In this document: one piece after another, positions 28,132-37,417 of the stretch
How the letters are laid out: each line of letters begins with the position of its first letter
Position numbering within the stretch: position 1 is the first letter of the stretch
Assembly (NCBI RefSeq): GCF_021729035.1
Contig: NZ_JAJSAP010000001.1
Location: 310,001 to 374,000 of the forward strand
Direction of reading: 5' to 3'
DNA from: Microbulbifer sediminum
Lineage (GTDB): Bacteria; Pseudomonadota; Gammaproteobacteria; Pseudomonadales; Cellvibrionaceae
DNA: 64,000 nt
Program-made: the position numbers and the translations under genes
The notes under the pieces: model-generated
Told to the model about the DNA's origin: nothing
The model's database searches: none
What the model saw: only the letters and a program-made list of their open reading frames with translations

Positions 28132-28542
28132 TTACTCTTTGCCGTCCCCTTCGTCATCGCCACCGTCATCGGCGTGATGGCTGCGGTCGGATTTTACCGC
28201 CTTCTCGATCAATGCCGACAACTCCTGGCCGCGGACGGAAGTCTCGTCATAGCGGAACTGCAGCCGCGGGATTGTCCGCATCTGGATTTCGCGGGCCAGC
28301 TGGCTGCGCAGGAAACCCGCGGCCTTGTTCAGCACCTGCATGGAGGTGTTGATCTTGCTCCTGTCGTCCTCACCGACAAAGGTGACAAAGACCTTGGCCG
28401 ACGCCAGGTCACGGCTTACCTCTACATCGTTGACATTTACCATGCCCAGGCGCGGGTCGCGCACTTCACGCTGGATCAGCTGCGCCAGCTCGCGACGCAT
28501 GGCGTCAGCGACTCGATCGGCGCGGTGGAATTCTCTTGCCAT
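28132..28542 (-). CDS. rbfA: Ribosome-binding factor A
   Basis: A 136-residue 30S maturation factor with KH-like fold. RADRVADAMRRELAQLI, DPRLGMVNVNDVEVSRDL and ASKVFVTF-type strands (SAKVFVTFVG) are visible, then LQFRYDETSVRG. The last ~20 residues are an acidic His/Asp-rich tail (SDRSHHADDGGDDEGDG). It lies between infB and truB. Confidence 0.95.
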   Translation of the reverse strand: MAREFHRADRVADAMRRELAQLIQREVRDPRLGMVNVNDVEVSRDLASAKVFVTFVGEDDRSKINTSMQVLNKAAGFLRSQLAREIQMRTIPRLQFRYDETSVRGQELSALIEKAVKSDRSHHADDGGDDEGDGKE

Positions 28543-28573
28543 TGGTTACCTGTAAAAATGGCTGGCATAAAAC

Positions 28574-28599
28574 GTCATCCCGGCAGCAGCCGGGATGAC
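28574..28599. repeat. REP-like hairpin between infB and rbfA
   Basis: GTCATCCCGGC (28574-28584) and GCCGGGATGAC (28589-28599) pair perfectly over 11 bp with loop AGCA. This motif family recurs as intergenic palindromes in many proteobacteria. Only this copy is obvious in the window. On the minus strand GTTTTATG follows, so it might also attenuate transcription. Confidence 0.6.
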
Positions 28600-28663
28600 A
28601 GGGTGGAGTCGTATCGGTGCTGCCGGCCGGCGAAAGGCGGGTAGCAGCCCGACTGCCACGGCA

Positions 28664-31435
28664 TTAGAGCTCGCGGGCAACCTTGACGATATCGTAGACC
28701 TCGATCTGGTCGCCGGCCTTGACGTCATTGTAGTCTTTCACGCCAATACCACACTCCATACCGTTGCGGACTTCCTGAACGTCGTCCTTGAAGCGGCGTA
28801 GTGATTCCAGCTCGCCCTGGTAGATCACGACGTTATCCCGCAGGACACGGATCGGCTTGTTGCGGTAAACCGTACCCTCGGTGACCATGCAACCGGCAAT
28901 AGCACCGAACTTGGGCGAACGGAAGACATCGCGCACCTGGGCAATGCCAACGATCTCTTCGCGTACTTCCGGCTCCAGCATCCCCGACAGGGCCTGCTTG
29001 ACCTCGTCCAGCAGATTGTAGATCACGCTGTAGTAACGGATCTCCACATTCTCGGTCTCCGCCACTTTGCGGGCCGCAACGTCGGCACGGGTGTTAAAGC
29101 CGATAATGATCGCACCAGAGGTGAGCGCCAGGTTGACGTCGTTTTCGGCAATACCGCCGACGCCGCTGGATACCACGTTGACCGAAACTTCCTCGTTACC
29201 GATTTCCGCCAGTGCGGACAGGATCGCTTCCAGAGAGCCGCGCACGTCAGCCTTGATGACCACCGGCAGGACTTTTTTCTCCCCCGCTTCCATGTCGGCA
29301 AACATGTTTTCAAGCTTGGCTGCCTGCTGGCGCTGCATACGCTCGCGGCGCTCTTTCTCTGCACGCTGCTCGGCCACTTCGCGGGCCTTGCGCTCGTCTG
29401 CAACAACCATGAACTCGTCACCGGCATTGGGTGTACTGTCGAGACCCAGCAGCTCCACCGGGGTGGAGGGGCCCGCCTCTTTCACGCTCTTGCCCAGCTC
29501 GTTGGTCATGGCGCGTACCCGGCCGTAGCTCTGGCCGGCGAGGACAATGTCACCGCGCTTCAGCTCGCCGCTCTGTACCAGCAGGGTAGCGACGACACCA
29601 CGCCCCTTCTCCAGGCGCGACTCGATCACCACGCCGCGGGCGGGCACACCTACCTCGGCCTTGAGTTCCAGCATCTCTGCCTGCAGGGAAACTGCCTCCA
29701 GGAGGTCGTCGATGCCCTGGCCGGTATGCGCGGACACCTCGATAAACTGGGTATCACCACCCCAGTCCTCGGGAATCACATCCTTGGCCGCCAGTTCATT
29801 CTTGACCCGGTCGGGGTCGGCCCCCTCCTTGTCACACTTGTTGATGGCAACCACAAGCGGAACACCCGCCGCCTTGGCGTGCTGGATGGCCTCCTCGGTC
29901 TGCGGCATGACGCCGTCGTCCGCTGCAACCACCAGGATCACCACGTCAGTGGCCTGGGCGCCGCGGGCTCGCATCGCGGTAAATGCGGCGTGACCCGGGG
30001 TATCCAGGAAGGCGACCTCGCCCTGGCTGGTTTGCACCCGGTAGGCACCGATATGCTGGGTAATACCACCGGCCTCGCCGGAGGCCACCTTGGTCTTACG
30101 GATATAGTCCAGCAAGGAAGTCTTGCCGTGGTCGACGTGGCCCATCACGGTCACCACTGGCGCACGGGAGACTTCCTCACCCTTCACCTGCTCGACCTGG
30201 GCCACCAGGCTCTCCTCGAGCTCGTTCTCGGAGCGCAGTACCACCTTGTGGCCAAGCTCCTCAACAATCAGTGTGGCGGTCTCGCGGTCCAGCGCCTGGT
30301 TGATCGTAACCATCTCACCCATCTTCATCAGGCGCTTGATAAGTTCACCGGCCTTCATGTTCAACTGCTTGGCCAGCTCGCCGACGGTGATGGTTTCGCC
30401 TAACTGTACTTCGTACACCTGTTTTCCCGTGGGCTTCTTGAACCCATGTGTGTTCTTGATCTTGAGCGTCGGGCGGGACAGGGAGCGCGTGCTGCGCTTC
30501 TCGCTTTCCGAATCCTCAAACGCTTCCAGTGCCTGCTCGTAGAGCGCGGTCTTGCTGGACTTCTTCGGGCCACCCTTGGCACCGCGACGACCGCGGCGCT
30601 TGCGCGGCTCGTCTTCCTCTTTCTCGGTGACGGTGGGGGTCGCCTCCAGCTTGCGACGCAGGGACGGCTTGACCGTTTCGGTCTTGGCCTTGCGCTCGCG
30701 CTCCTGCTTTTCCTGCTCGGCGCGCTGGCGCTCCTCCTCGACGCGTGCCTTCTTCTCTTCAAGCTCCTCGGCTTCCCGCGCGGCCTGCTCCTTGCGACGC
30801 TCCATCGCGGCAATACGCATCGCCTCGATATCATCAACGTACGTCGAGCGGGCCGGGGCCGGCTTGGCTTCCTCTGCTGGCTGGGGCTTTTCCTCGGCGG
30901 GCTCCGCGGCCTGCTCGGGCTCAGCTTCGGCCTCGGCGGCAGGAGCCTCGGCCTCGGCCGCCTCCTGCTCGGCCGCTGCAGCTGCAGCCGCCTCCTCGGC
31001 TTCGATGCGGGCCTTCTCGGCTTCGGCCTCCGCCTGCTCGGCGCGCGCACGTTCCTGCTCCGCCTGCTCCGCCAGTGCCTTCTCCAGCTCTGCCCGCTGG
31101 GCTTCACGTTCCGCCTCAGCGGCCTGCTCGGCCTCCGGGCGTTTCACATAAGTACGCTTCTTGCGCACCTCCACATTCACGGTCTTGCGGCCGGTGCCAG
31201 AGCCGGTTTTGAGCGTGGTGGTGGTCTTGCGCTTCAGGGTAATCTTGCGTGGTGCAGAAGCCTTCTGCTCCCCGTGACTGCTTTTCAGGAAGTTGAGCAG
31301 GACCTGCTTTTCCTCATCCGACACCACGGCGTCGGCAGAGGTCTGGGGCAAACCCGCGTCCTTCATCTGCTTCAGCAGACGGTCCTCGGTGGCACCAACC
31401 GATTTCGCGAGTTCGCTAACTGTTACTTCGGCCAT
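28664..31435 (-). CDS. infB: Translation initiation factor IF-2
   Basis: A 923-residue GTPase (E. coli 890) that brings fMet-tRNA to the 30S subunit. The N-terminal IF2_N module ([19 protein letters not shown]) is followed by a long Ala/Glu/Lys/Arg-rich, probably helical linker (~100-340) and a second IF2_N-like unit. The G domain begins with [14 protein letters not shown] near residue 428, [15 protein letters not shown] and NKCDKEGAD. The C2 domain binds fMet-tRNA. The start at 31435 has TAGGAGAGA upstream; the frame extends to 31522 without support. Confidence 0.97.
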   Translation of the reverse strand: MAEVTVSELAKSVGATEDRLLKQMKDAGLPQTSADAVVSDEEKQVLLNFLKSSHGEQKASAPRKITLKRKTTTTLKTGSGTGRKTVNVEVRKKRTYVKRPEAEQAAEAEREAQRAELEKALAEQAEQERARAEQAEAEAEKARIEAEEAAAAAAAEQEAAEAEAPAAEAEAEPEQAAEPAEEKPQPAEEAKPAPARSTYVDDIEAMRIAAMERRKEQAAREAEELEEKKARVEEERQRAEQEKQERERKAKTETVKPSLRRKLEATPTVTEKEEDEPRKRRGRRGAKGGPKKSSKTALYEQALEAFEDSESEKRSTRSLSRPTLKIKNTHGFKKPTGKQVYEVQLGETITVGELAKQLNMKAGELIKRLMKMGEMVTINQALDRETATLIVEELGHKVVLRSENELEESLVAQVEQVKGEEVSRAPVVTVMGHVDHGKTSLLDYIRKTKVASGEAGGITQHIGAYRVQTSQGEVAFLDTPGHAAFTAMRARGAQATDVVILVVAADDGVMPQTEEAIQHAKAAGVPLVVAINKCDKEGADPDRVKNELAAKDVIPEDWGGDTQFIEVSAHTGQGIDDLLEAVSLQAEMLELKAEVGVPARGVVIESRLEKGRGVVATLLVQSGELKRGDIVLAGQSYGRVRAMTNELGKSVKEAGPSTPVELLGLDSTPNAGDEFMVVADERKAREVAEQRAEKERRERMQRQQAAKLENMFADMEAGEKKVLPVVIKADVRGSLEAILSALAEIGNEEVSVNVVSSGVGGIAENDVNLALTSGAIIIGFNTRADVAARKVAETENVEIRYYSVIYNLLDEVKQALSGMLEPEVREEIVGIAQVRDVFRSPKFGAIAGCMVTEGTVYRNKPIRVLRDNVVIYQGELESLRRFKDDVQEVRNGMECGIGVKDYNDVKAGDQIEVYDIVKVAREL

Positions 31436-31556
31436 TCTCTCTCCTAAAATTCGCTTGGTCGGAGGGGTTCTATCTGAATTACCCGCAATTGTTACATGAC
31501 AGCATTCCATAGGGCCCGCCAAACGGACCCGGCTATTCTACTACCGTCTGGCGCTG

Positions 31557-33059
31557 TTACGCCTGCTCGCCGCTGTCGTCGGCAAACCAGGGCTCACGCG
31601 CCTTCATGATCAGCGCAGCAGCGCGCTCCTGGTCGACACCCTCGAAGTCAAGGAGGTCGTCCACTGCCTGCTCGGCCAGGTCTTCCATGCTGGCGATGCC
31701 ACGGCTCGCCAACTGGTAAGCCAGCTGGCGGTCCATACCATCCATGTTCAGCAGGTCTTCCTGCGGCTCGGCCGCGTCCAGCTGCTCTTCGGAGGCCAGG
31801 GCCTGGGTCAGCAATGCGTCCTTGGCACGGGCGCGCAGCTCCTCGGCGATTTCCTCGTCGAAGCCTTCAATGCCCAGCATCTCCTCGATGGGCACGTAGG
31901 CCACCTCTTCCAGGGTGGTGAAACCTTCTTCCACCAGCACGCCGGCGACATCTTCATCGATATCCAGGCGTTCCATAAAGGTTTCCATGATACTGCCGGA
32001 CTCGGCTTCCTGCTTGGCCTGCCACTCCTCAACGCTCATCACGTTGATCTGCCACTCGGTCAGGTCCGAGGCCAGGCGTACATTCTGGCCACTGCGGCCA
32101 ATGGCCATGGCCAGGTTTTCCTCTGCCACCGCCACGTCCATGGAGCCGGCATCCTCGTCCACCACAATGGACTCGATCTCGGCAGGGGCCATGGCATTGA
32201 TCACAAACTGGGCCGGATTCTCGTCCCAGAGGACAATATCCACACGCTCACCGGAAAGCTCGTTGGAAACCGCCTGTACACGCGCACCGCGCATGCCGAC
32301 ACAGGCACCCACGGGGTCGATACGGCCATCATTGGTATTGACCGCAATCTTGGCGCGCAGACCGGGATCCCGGGCTGCACCCTTGATTTCAATCACCTCT
32401 TCAGCGATCTCCGGGACCTCGATGCGGAACAGCTCGATCAGCATCTCCGGGCAGGAACGGCTCAGCATCAGCTGCGGGCCGCGGGCTTCCGGCTGGATTT
32501 CCAGCAGGATCGCACGCACCCGATCACCGAGGCGGAAAATCTCGCGCCCCACCAACTGGTCGCGCGGCAGGCGGGCCTCGGCATTACTGCCCAGGTCCAC
32601 AGCGATAAAGTCGCGGGTGACTTTCTTGACCGTGCCGCTGACCAGCTCGCCTACCCGGTCGCGGTACTCTTCCACAACCTTGGCGCGCTCAGCTTCACGG
32701 ACCTTCTGCACAATCACCTGCTTGGCGGTCTGCGCGGCAATCCGGCCGAACTCCACGTTTTCCACCTGCTCGCGGTACACATCCCCGGCCTTGAGCTCCG
32801 GGTCCTTTTCGTGTGCTTCCTCCAGCGTGAACTGGGTTCCAAGCTCTGCCAGGGTATCGTCATCCACGACTTCCCAGCTGCGGTAAGTCTCATAGTCGCC
32901 AGTTCTGCGATCGATGATCACCTCAATGGTGGAATCCTCGTCGTACCGTTTTTTGGTAGCGGTTGCCAGGGCCACCTCAATCGCCTGGAAAATAATATCC
33001 CGGTCGACGCCCTTTTCGTTGGAAACCGCCTCGGCTACCAGCAAGATCTCTTTGTTCAT
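31557..33059 (-). CDS. nusA: Transcription termination/antitermination factor NusA
   Basis: A 500-residue protein (E. coli 495). The N-terminal RNA polymerase-binding domain begins [21 protein letters not shown]1 (~135-200, [18 protein letters not shown]) and KH1/KH2 (~230-345, with [18 protein letters not shown]) follow. Two C-terminal acidic helix-hairpin-helix repeats start near 365 and 440 ([19 protein letters not shown] and [18 protein letters not shown]). Sits between rimP and infB as expected. Confidence 0.97.
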   Translation of the reverse strand: MNKEILLVAEAVSNEKGVDRDIIFQAIEVALATATKKRYDEDSTIEVIIDRRTGDYETYRSWEVVDDDTLAELGTQFTLEEAHEKDPELKAGDVYREQVENVEFGRIAAQTAKQVIVQKVREAERAKVVEEYRDRVGELVSGTVKKVTRDFIAVDLGSNAEARLPRDQLVGREIFRLGDRVRAILLEIQPEARGPQLMLSRSCPEMLIELFRIEVPEIAEEVIEIKGAARDPGLRAKIAVNTNDGRIDPVGACVGMRGARVQAVSNELSGERVDIVLWDENPAQFVINAMAPAEIESIVVDEDAGSMDVAVAEENLAMAIGRSGQNVRLASDLTEWQINVMSVEEWQAKQEAESGSIMETFMERLDIDEDVAGVLVEEGFTTLEEVAYVPIEEMLGIEGFDEEIAEELRARAKDALLTQALASEEQLDAAEPQEDLLNMDGMDRQLAYQLASRGIASMEDLAEQAVDDLLDFEGVDQERAAALIMKAREPWFADDSGEQA

Positions 33060-33116
33060 GCAGCTGTGCCCCTAACATCGCCTGCGCTCAGGCGCCTACT
33101 AAAAATGACTGAAAAG

Positions 33117-33581
33117 TTACTTGGTAAACTGGGGAATGATGTTGGCCCGCTCGATGCTGTCAATCGGCAACAGGTATTCGTTCTCGCCGTCGACACGCAG
33201 CACAACTTCCTCACCCTCTACGCCCGCGAGCAGTCCGCGCCATTTGCGCTGCCCTTCCAGCGGCATGCGCAGGCGCACCTCAATCTGGGCGCCGACAAAA
33301 CGCTCGTACTGGTCCAGGCGGTAAAGCGGGCGATCCATTCCCGGTGAGGACACCTCCAGGGTGTACTTGCCAGTGATGGGATCTTCCACATCCATCACGG
33401 CACTGACCTGGCGGCTGACCTTTTCGCAGTCTTCCACCGCGATCCCATCCTCGGAATCGATATAAATCCGCAACAACGCATTGCGGCCGTGGGTCTGGTA
33501 TTCGATACCCCAGAGCTCACAGCCCAGCGAGGCCACTACCGGACCCAGAAGTTCTTCCAGCTGTTCGCGCTTGGTCGCCAT
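33117..33581 (-). CDS. rimP: Ribosome maturation factor RimP
   Basis: A 154-residue protein (E. coli 150) for 30S assembly. ATKREQLEELLGPVVASLG..., EDCEKVSRQVSAVMDVEDP and LEVSSPGMDRPL are family hallmarks, and the C-terminal Sm-like domain ends ANIIPQF. The ATG at 33581 is chosen; the open frame to 33707 crosses leader sequence. First protein gene of the operon after the initiator tRNA. Confidence 0.95.
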   Translation of the reverse strand: MATKREQLEELLGPVVASLGCELWGIEYQTHGRNALLRIYIDSEDGIAVEDCEKVSRQVSAVMDVEDPITGKYTLEVSSPGMDRPLYRLDQYERFVGAQIEVRLRMPLEGQRKWRGLLAGVEGEEVVLRVDGENEYLLPIDSIERANIIPQFTK

Positions 33582-33754
33582 TCTAATCACCACACTCTTC
33601 GGCGGGCCGCCGGGTGCTGCTTTCCAGCCCGGCCCGGGGGCCGCCACTAAGGTGGAGCACACCGACGTACCCCACAAACAAAAAATGGGCTGGGAAGCCC
33701 GCACCACGGTCCGAATGACAAACCGCGGCGCCTACTTCCGGCCCATTCGGAAAC

Positions 33755-33795
33755 CGTATCTTGCAGATACGAAAAAGCCCCTGACCGGGGCTTCA
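33755..33795 (-). terminator. Terminator/attenuator between tRNA-fMet and rimP
   Basis: On the minus strand GAAGCCCC, loop GGTC, then AGGGGCTTTTT (33771-33795) is a classic intrinsic terminator. A second hairpin, CGTATC/GATACG with a 5-base loop (33755-33771), follows directly. Read-through is needed for rimP onward, or a second promoter in the 33582-33755 leader, which I could not identify. Confidence 0.85.
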
Positions 33796-33833
33796 AACGC
33801 GAAACGCCGGGCCTAGACCCAACGTTTCAAATT

Positions 33834-33910
<77 letters not shown>

Positions 33911-33986
33911 TCAACTCTCAGGAAACCGGCTCTGGTACTTCCGGCTTCCCTGCGGTGGGTTGCCCCAACCGCTCAAGAGGCTGCGC

Positions 33987-34015
33987 ATTCTAGGGAACGG
34001 ACCCGGTTGCGTCAA
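33987..34015 (-). promoter_or_regulatory. Sigma-70 promoter for the tRNA-fMet/rimP-nusA-infB operon
   Basis: On the minus strand TTGACG (34010-34015) and TAGAAT (33987-33992) are separated by 17 bp. GCGCAGCC follows the -10, a GC-rich discriminator of the kind found at stringently controlled stable-RNA promoters. Predicted start near 33980, 70 bases before the tRNA. About 45 bp further upstream, GGTTC/GAACC arms (34057-34074) enclose a minus-strand TATAAT that might be a second -10. Confidence 0.75.
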
Positions 34016-34121
34016 CCCTTGTCTGGCATTTATTTTCACATTGCCTTGTGCGCCCCGGTTCCTATTATAGAACCAAATCCCCGGAAGCAAATTATCACGC
34101 GCCGGACTGCCCGGCCGGAGC

Positions 34122-34919
34122 TCAGCCAGCGGTGGTTCCATGCCGCCGCAGATCCGGGCTACTGGCGGCGGACTCTTTGCCACATTCCGCGCAGCGCTGC
34201 TTTCCCAGTCCCAGGCTGCGCCATTCAAGGCGCTCCGCCTCGAAAACCTGCAGGGTATCCAGGCTGCCGAGCGGCAGTCCGACCAGCAGCTTGATGGCCT
34301 CGAGCGCCTGTACACTGCCGACTACACCGAGCGCGGGCCCGATCACACCGCTGGTCTGGCAATTGCCCGCGGGCTCGCGCTCCGCCTCCGGGAAAACGCA
34401 TGCATAGCAAGGTGATCCCGCCCGGCGGAAATCGAAGCTCACCAGCTGGCCGGAGAAACCCTGCACCGAGGCCATGATCACCGGCACCCCCCGTGCGCGG
34501 CAGGTGCGGTTGATCGCGTGGCGTATACTCATGTTGTCGGTGCAGTCCAGCACCAGGTCGAATCCGGCCAGGCGCTCGAGCAGCCAGCCCTCATCGGCCA
34601 TGGCCATGTGAGTATGGATCCGGATTCCCGGATTGGCGGCCTGCAGCTGCTGGGCGGCGACCTGTACTTTCGGTTTGTGCAGGTGATTGGTCTTGTACAG
34701 CACCTGGCGCTGGAGATTGGAAAGCTCCACCTCATCGCCGTCGACCAGGTGCAACTCGCCGATGCCGGCCGCGGCGAGGTACAGCGCAGCCGGGCAACCG
34801 AGGCCGCCCATCCCCACCACCATAACCCTGGCGGCGGTGAGCTTTTCCTGGGCCGCCTCACCCATCTGCGGCAGCATGATCTGGCGACTGTAGCGGATAC
34901 GTTCTTTGTGACTGCGCAC
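34122..34919 (-). CDS. moeB: Molybdopterin-synthase adenylyltransferase MoeB (ThiF/HesA family)
   Basis: A 265-residue E1-like enzyme that adenylates the C-terminal Gly of a ubiquitin-like sulfur carrier (MoaD). The Rossmann loop is VVGMGGLGCPAA (34-45) and the Mg-ATP site has DCTDNMSIR. Zinc Cys171/174 (CYAC) and Cys243/246 (CAEC), plus Cys187 in NCQTSGVIGP, are almost at E. coli MoeB numbers (172/175, 244/247 and 187). ThiF is the alternative; numbering and the decayed moaA/moeA-like DNA upstream favour MoeB. The start is GTG at 34919 with a weak ribosome-binding site. With its neighbours decayed, it may now serve another carrier protein. Confidence 0.8.
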   Translation of the reverse strand: MRSHKERIRYSRQIMLPQMGEAAQEKLTAARVMVVGMGGLGCPAALYLAAAGIGELHLVDGDEVELSNLQRQVLYKTNHLHKPKVQVAAQQLQAANPGIRIHTHMAMADEGWLLERLAGFDLVLDCTDNMSIRHAINRTCRARGVPVIMASVQGFSGQLVSFDFRRAGSPCYACVFPEAEREPAGNCQTSGVIGPALGVVGSVQALEAIKLLVGLPLGSLDTLQVFEAERLEWRSLGLGKQRCAECGKESAASSPDLRRHGTTAG

Positions 34920-34970
34920 GTCGATTCACCATCAGAGTTGTTACCGACACCGGGATTGTTACAGATCGGG

Positions 34971-35165
34971 TCACTCGACGCTGAGACTGATATCACCGGA
35001 GTCGAGCTGGAAAGCCACCTTGCCTGCGGGCCTGTGACCGCCCGTCACCCTCTCCGCATACAGGGGGCTCACCGAAGGGCAAAGGACAGGTCGCGCCAGT
35101 GCGCAACGAGTCCTCCGTGCGTCCTGCCAGGAGGTTCCGGCATCAATCACCGGCCCGGCACAGGC
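34971..35165 (-). pseudogene. Possible remnant of moeA 3' end
   Basis: Just upstream of moeB a minus-strand frame ends with AGKVAFQLDSGDISLSVE and a stop at 34971, preceded by LARPV and YAERV. The order and spacing loosely resemble the MoeA C-terminal domain, which ends in a QxSGxxSS-type motif, and moeA directly precedes moeB in E. coli. No start or intact domain exists. The similarity is weak, and plain noncoding DNA is a real alternative. Confidence 0.3.
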
Positions 35166-35167
35166 AG

Positions 35168-35365
35168 GGCTCGCCACCGGTCAAGCACAGCTGTTCGCGG
35201 CCGAGAGAGGCAAAGGCGCGGACCACGATGCCACCTTCCGTCACCGTGGGGTTTTTCAGCGTCGAACGATCGCCCACAGCCACTCCCCGGGCAAGCAGTC
35301 ATTGCAGCAGAAGTGGCAGCTCCGTGTCACGGACAGGCGCAGGTAATAAAACCAGCGGCCACAGC
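35168..35365 (-). pseudogene. moaA: Frameshifted remnant of moaA (radical-SAM GTP 3',8-cyclase)
   Basis: On the minus strand one frame reads YYLRLSVTRSCHFCCNDCLP (about 35288-35347), matching the MoaA start YLRLSVTDRCxFRCxYC with its CX3CX2C cluster motif intact. In another frame, VVRAFASLGREQLCLTGGEP (about 35169-35228) matches MoaA's ARAFVxLGVxKIRLTGGEP. The two pieces are in the right order and near the right spacing but are in different frames, with stops between and after them. The rest of the ~330-residue enzyme is missing. This gene has decayed. Confidence 0.65.
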
Positions 35366-35611
35366 TATCTTTTCACATTGAGCGCCTTTCCAGGGTCGGG
35401 AAGCCAACGATGTTCCTACGTGACCCTGGCGGCCTTTCCGGCCACGGTTTCCACTTCACCCCGTGGAAACCGCTCGGACTGCGGGTCCCGGTGCCTAGAC
35501 TGTTGCCAGTGTATCATTGCAACGGCTCGCTGCCCGGCACACCGCAATGAATGGCACGGCCGGTACCGAAGGGGAGCTTGGAGCACAAGAAAGCGAGAAG
35601 GCTTCGCTTCT

Positions 35612-35640
35612 CTGTCAAGAGGCTCCCACACGGGTATAAT
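35612..35640 (+). promoter_or_regulatory. Candidate promoter for the SirB-family gene
   Basis: A consensus TATAAT (35635-35640) has CTGTCA 17 bp upstream as a poor -35. A GAGAAGGCTTCGCTTCTC-type hairpin lies at about 35595-35612. The gene starts about 70 bases downstream. The -10 is good, the -35 weak. Confidence 0.4.
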
Positions 35641-35710
35641 GGGCGCCAATGTATCATGGCCTGGAGCCCGGAGCTGTCCAGTGCCAAACCGTTCAAAACC
35701 TGGCTGACGG

Positions 35711-36091
35711 ATGATTTACACTGCCCTCAAAACACTGCACGTCTCGCTCGCGGTACTGTCTTTCAGCGGCTTCCTGTTACGGACTGGCGGGCAGTTTGCA
35801 GGCCAGGCCTGGGCCAGTGGAAAGGCGGCGCGCACCCTGCCCCACATATTCGACACCGCCCTGCTGATTTCAGCGCTTTTTTTGCTGTACGTGCACCAGT
35901 GGCTTCCACTGGAGCAACCCTGGCTGAAGGCCAAAATGGGCGGACTGTTGCTTTATATATTCTTCGGCGCCGCCACCCTAAGGGTCGCCCGCGATAACGG
36001 ACAGCGCCTGCTCGCCGCAGTATGTGCCTGCACAGCATTTGCATACATGGTATCGGTAGCGATCAGTAAATCGCCGCTTCCTTTCGGATAG
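35711..36091 (+). CDS. SirB-family inner-membrane protein
   Basis: A 126-residue protein with four hydrophobic helices (about 8-25, 44-62, 72-90 and 98-116) and the SirB2-type opening YTALKTLHVSLAVLSFSGF with a conserved His. The LKAKMGGLLLYIFFG stretch is also typical. SirB2 was named as an activator of invasion genes in Salmonella, but its biochemical role is unknown. It is often found near prfA/prmC/moeB, consistent with the neighbour here. No strong ribosome-binding site. The 221 bp after it (36092-36312) contain no recognisable gene. Confidence 0.8.
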   Translation: MIYTALKTLHVSLAVLSFSGFLLRTGGQFAGQAWASGKAARTLPHIFDTALLISALFLLYVHQWLPLEQPWLKAKMGGLLLYIFFGAATLRVARDNGQRLLAAVCACTAFAYMVSVAISKSPLPFG

Positions 36092-36312
36092 GGATGCGAA
36101 TTCGGTAGATCAGCCAGGGCCGCTGCCCGCCTTACGAAGCCCTGCCCGGCTGCCACCGGGCGCTCGCTAACCACTGGAATGCCGGACCTCACGGCGCTAA
36201 CCTGATGGCTGCCGGACGATGGGCGAGCCAAGGGAGAAGGGCCGACACGGGCCAGTGACTTTCCCTCCCAGCGGCGACCGCCCACATACCAGCCAGAAAG
36301 GAAGCAGCGCCA

Positions 36313-37338
36313 GTGAAAGCGATCGGGTTGTACCAGTACCTGCCAATTGAAAATGAGAAATCACTTGTCGACGTCTACCTGGATCGACCGCGCCCCGGGT
36401 CCCGCGATCTGCTGGTCGCGGTACAGGCGATTGCCGTCAACCCGGTGGACACCAAGGTGCGGGCCCCGCAAACAGGGGCCGTGAAACCGTCGGAAACACC
36501 GCACATTCTCGGCTGGGACGCCGCCGGGGAGGTGATTGATACCGGCGAGGAAGTGGAGGGCTTCCGCCCCGGGGACCGGGTGTATTACGCCGGCGACATC
36601 ACCCGGCCCGGCTGCTACAGCGAGATGCACCTGGTGGACGAGCGACTCGCCGGACACCTGCCCGAAACTCTCGACTTCACCTCCGCAGCCGCACTGCCCC
36701 TGACCGGCCTGACCGCCTGGGAGGCGCTGTTCGAGCGCCTGGGGATTTCCACCACCGGCGAGGACGCCGGCAAAAGCATCCTGGTCATCGGCGGCGCCGG
36801 TGGAGTGGGCTCCATCGCCGTCCAGCTGGCGCGGCACGTAGCCCGCCTGAAGGTAATTGCGTCAGCGTCGCGCACCAAGTCCAGCATCTGGGCCAAGAAA
36901 CTTGGTGCCCACCATATCGTCAACCATCGTCACGCCCTCGACCGCGAACTGCAGGAACACGGCTTCGATACGGTGGATTACATCCTCTGCCTTAACGACA
37001 CCGATCAGCACTGGCAGGCAATGGCCAGTGCCGTTGCGCCCCAGGGACATATTTGCAGCATCGTGGACAACCGCGAACCACTGGCCCTCAACCAGCTGAA
37101 GCGCAAGAGCGCCAGCTTCGCCTGGGAATTCATGTTCACCCGCTCCATGTACCGCACAGCGGACATGCACCGCCAGGGTCAAATTCTCGGCCGGATAGCA
37201 CGGCTGGTGGATGAGGGGGTGCTGAAAACGACGGTGAATCAGGTATTGGAGCCAATCAACGCCGCCAACCTGCGCCGGGCCCACGCCCAGATTGAAGCCG
37301 GGAGCACCATCGGGAAAATTGTTCTGGCGGGGTGGTAG
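36313..37338 (+). CDS. Zinc-type alcohol dehydrogenase-like / quinone oxidoreductase (MDR family)
   Basis: A 341-residue medium-chain reductase. The N-terminal GroES-like domain includes AIAVNPVDTKVR, and HILGWDAAGEV with GDRVYYAGD. The nucleotide-binding Rossmann domain has LVIGGAGGVGSIAVQLAR. No structural or catalytic zinc cysteine cluster is seen, so it is the zinc-independent quinone oxidoreductase branch, probably NADPH-dependent. The start is GTG at 36313 behind AAAGGAAG. It converges on the barrel gene of copy A. Confidence 0.85.
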   Translation: MKAIGLYQYLPIENEKSLVDVYLDRPRPGSRDLLVAVQAIAVNPVDTKVRAPQTGAVKPSETPHILGWDAAGEVIDTGEEVEGFRPGDRVYYAGDITRPGCYSEMHLVDERLAGHLPETLDFTSAAALPLTGLTAWEALFERLGISTTGEDAGKSILVIGGAGGVGSIAVQLARHVARLKVIASASRTKSSIWAKKLGAHHIVNHRHALDRELQEHGFDTVDYILCLNDTDQHWQAMASAVAPQGHICSIVDNREPLALNQLKRKSASFAWEFMFTRSMYRTADMHRQGQILGRIARLVDEGVLKTTVNQVLEPINAANLRRAHAQIEAGSTIGKIVLAGW

Positions 37339-37395
37339 CCGGGCCAGGCACCCGCGCTTCACTGCAAGTGGCTGGCCAACCAGGGGAAGCAGGGA

Positions 37396-37411
37396 GGGTC
37401 CCGCGGGACCC
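37396..37411. repeat. 16-bp palindrome after barrel gene A
   Basis: GGGTCCCGCGGGACCC is fully self-complementary and lies seven bases beyond the barrel stop. No T-tract follows on the minus strand, so it is a terminator only if one allows a U-poor type. It is near the outer edge of the repeat and is also present in copy B. Confidence 0.5.
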
Positions 37412-37417
37412 GCCCCC

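Noticed and set aside
35953..36285. A 110-residue minus-strand frame behind the SirB-family gene
   Set aside because: Half of it is antisense to the SirB-family gene, there is no ribosome-binding site, and the product is low-complexity.
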